A stretch of DNA of 64,000 nucleotides, taken from the IMG/VR virus record IMGVR_UViG_3300025012_000028, positions 62,001-126,000 of that record; one strand, given 5' to 3'. A program made the position numbers and the translations under genes. Source of the stretch: a virus. The notes under the pieces were generated by a model. It saw nothing but the letters and a program-made list of their open reading frames with translations, made no database searches and was not told the DNA's origin. Below are positions 63,877 to 64,000 of the stretch, piece by piece; the stretch's first letter is position 1, and each line of letters begins with the position of its first letter.

Positions 63877-64000
63877 TTAATCATCATACCAACCATCATC
63901 ATAGAAGTCAGGAACCAGTGCGGCCCAATTCCTATGACACTGCTGGTAATATTCATTATCCCTCAAATCCGATTCGGAGATGAATTTACGATCAAGAACA
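63877..64000 (-). CDS. 3' end of an unidentified gene (5' outside window)
   Basis: The minus frame enters from the window edge and ends with a TAA at 63877 after 40 codons (VLDRKFISESDLRDNEYYQQ ... PDFYDDGWYDD). It is acidic and Tyr-rich. The start is outside the window. Confidence 0.5.
   Translation of the reverse strand, partial: VLDRKFISESDLRDNEYYQQCHRNWAALVPDFYDDGWYDD

Noticed and set aside
1-64000. tRNA genes
   Set aside because: I looked for cloverleaf-like segments ending in CCA or with TTCGA loops in the intergenic gaps and saw none convincing; a dedicated scan would be needed to exclude them.

Overview
This window is about 64 kb of a tailed, contractile-tail bacteriophage genome of the T4 superfamily (Caudoviricetes, myovirus). 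The minus strand carries T4-type virion genes in T4 order, read from high to low coordinates: gp13, gp14, gp15, gp16, gp17, gp18, gp19, gp20, a gp67-like peptide, gp21, gp22 and gp23, with a gp4-type head-completion nuclease and a gp24-like second capsid protein interleaved. Minus-strand late genes are repeatedly preceded by the T4-type late box TATAAATA. A family-B DNA polymerase, a Thg1-like polymerase and a NADAR protein complete the phage picture. The host cannot be named. Sigma70-like promoters and Sec-type signal peptides suggest a bacterium, probably Gram-negative.

Layout. 1-866 is a cut glycosyltransferase gene. 0.9-3.2 kb is a plus-strand cassette of small early genes. 3.3-36 kb is the head, neck and tail module on the minus strand, broken by plus-strand early cassettes at 6.5-8.3, 10.2-11.4, 13.0-13.4, 14.1-14.5, 18.1-18.4, 20.2-20.9, 26.6-26.9 and 32.2-32.4 kb. 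Each cassette starts with a TTGACt/a-16/17-TAtaaT-like promoter that often has an extended -10, and most end in a hairpin shared with the convergent late gene. 27.5-31.2 kb holds secreted-looking fibre genes. 35.0-36.6 kb looks like a lysis cassette (small membrane protein, lipase, lysozyme-like protein). 36.6-41.6 kb holds GC-richer fibre or receptor-binding genes, including an SGNH hydrolase. 41.7-45.9 kb holds late genes of unclear role and a capsid-protein remnant. 46.0-47.5 kb is another early cassette. 47.6-53.5 kb contains a four-gene operon of probable packaged proteins flanked by two homing endonuclease genes. 53.5-64 kb is a minus-strand early/middle region: DNA polymerase, DsbA-like protein, Thg1, NADAR, a DUF932 protein and many small proteins.

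The most interesting signal is a family of otherwise unrelated late proteins that share an N-terminal tag with Leu/Ile at residue 8 and Glu at residue 10, usually followed by Ala. This matches the cleavage consensus of the T4-type prohead protease encoded here, so these proteins are probably packaged in the head and delivered with the DNA. One of them (710 aa) carries two further internal copies of the tag and may be a polyprotein. A second candidate is a ~90-nt structured leader, a predicted three-way junction with a GAAA tetraloop, found nearly identical upstream of two unrelated homing endonuclease genes.

Four homing endonuclease genes of three types, several homopolymer frameshifts, a fresh 57-bp tandem duplication and 24-residue repeats shared by two adjacent fibre genes indicate active mosaic evolution.
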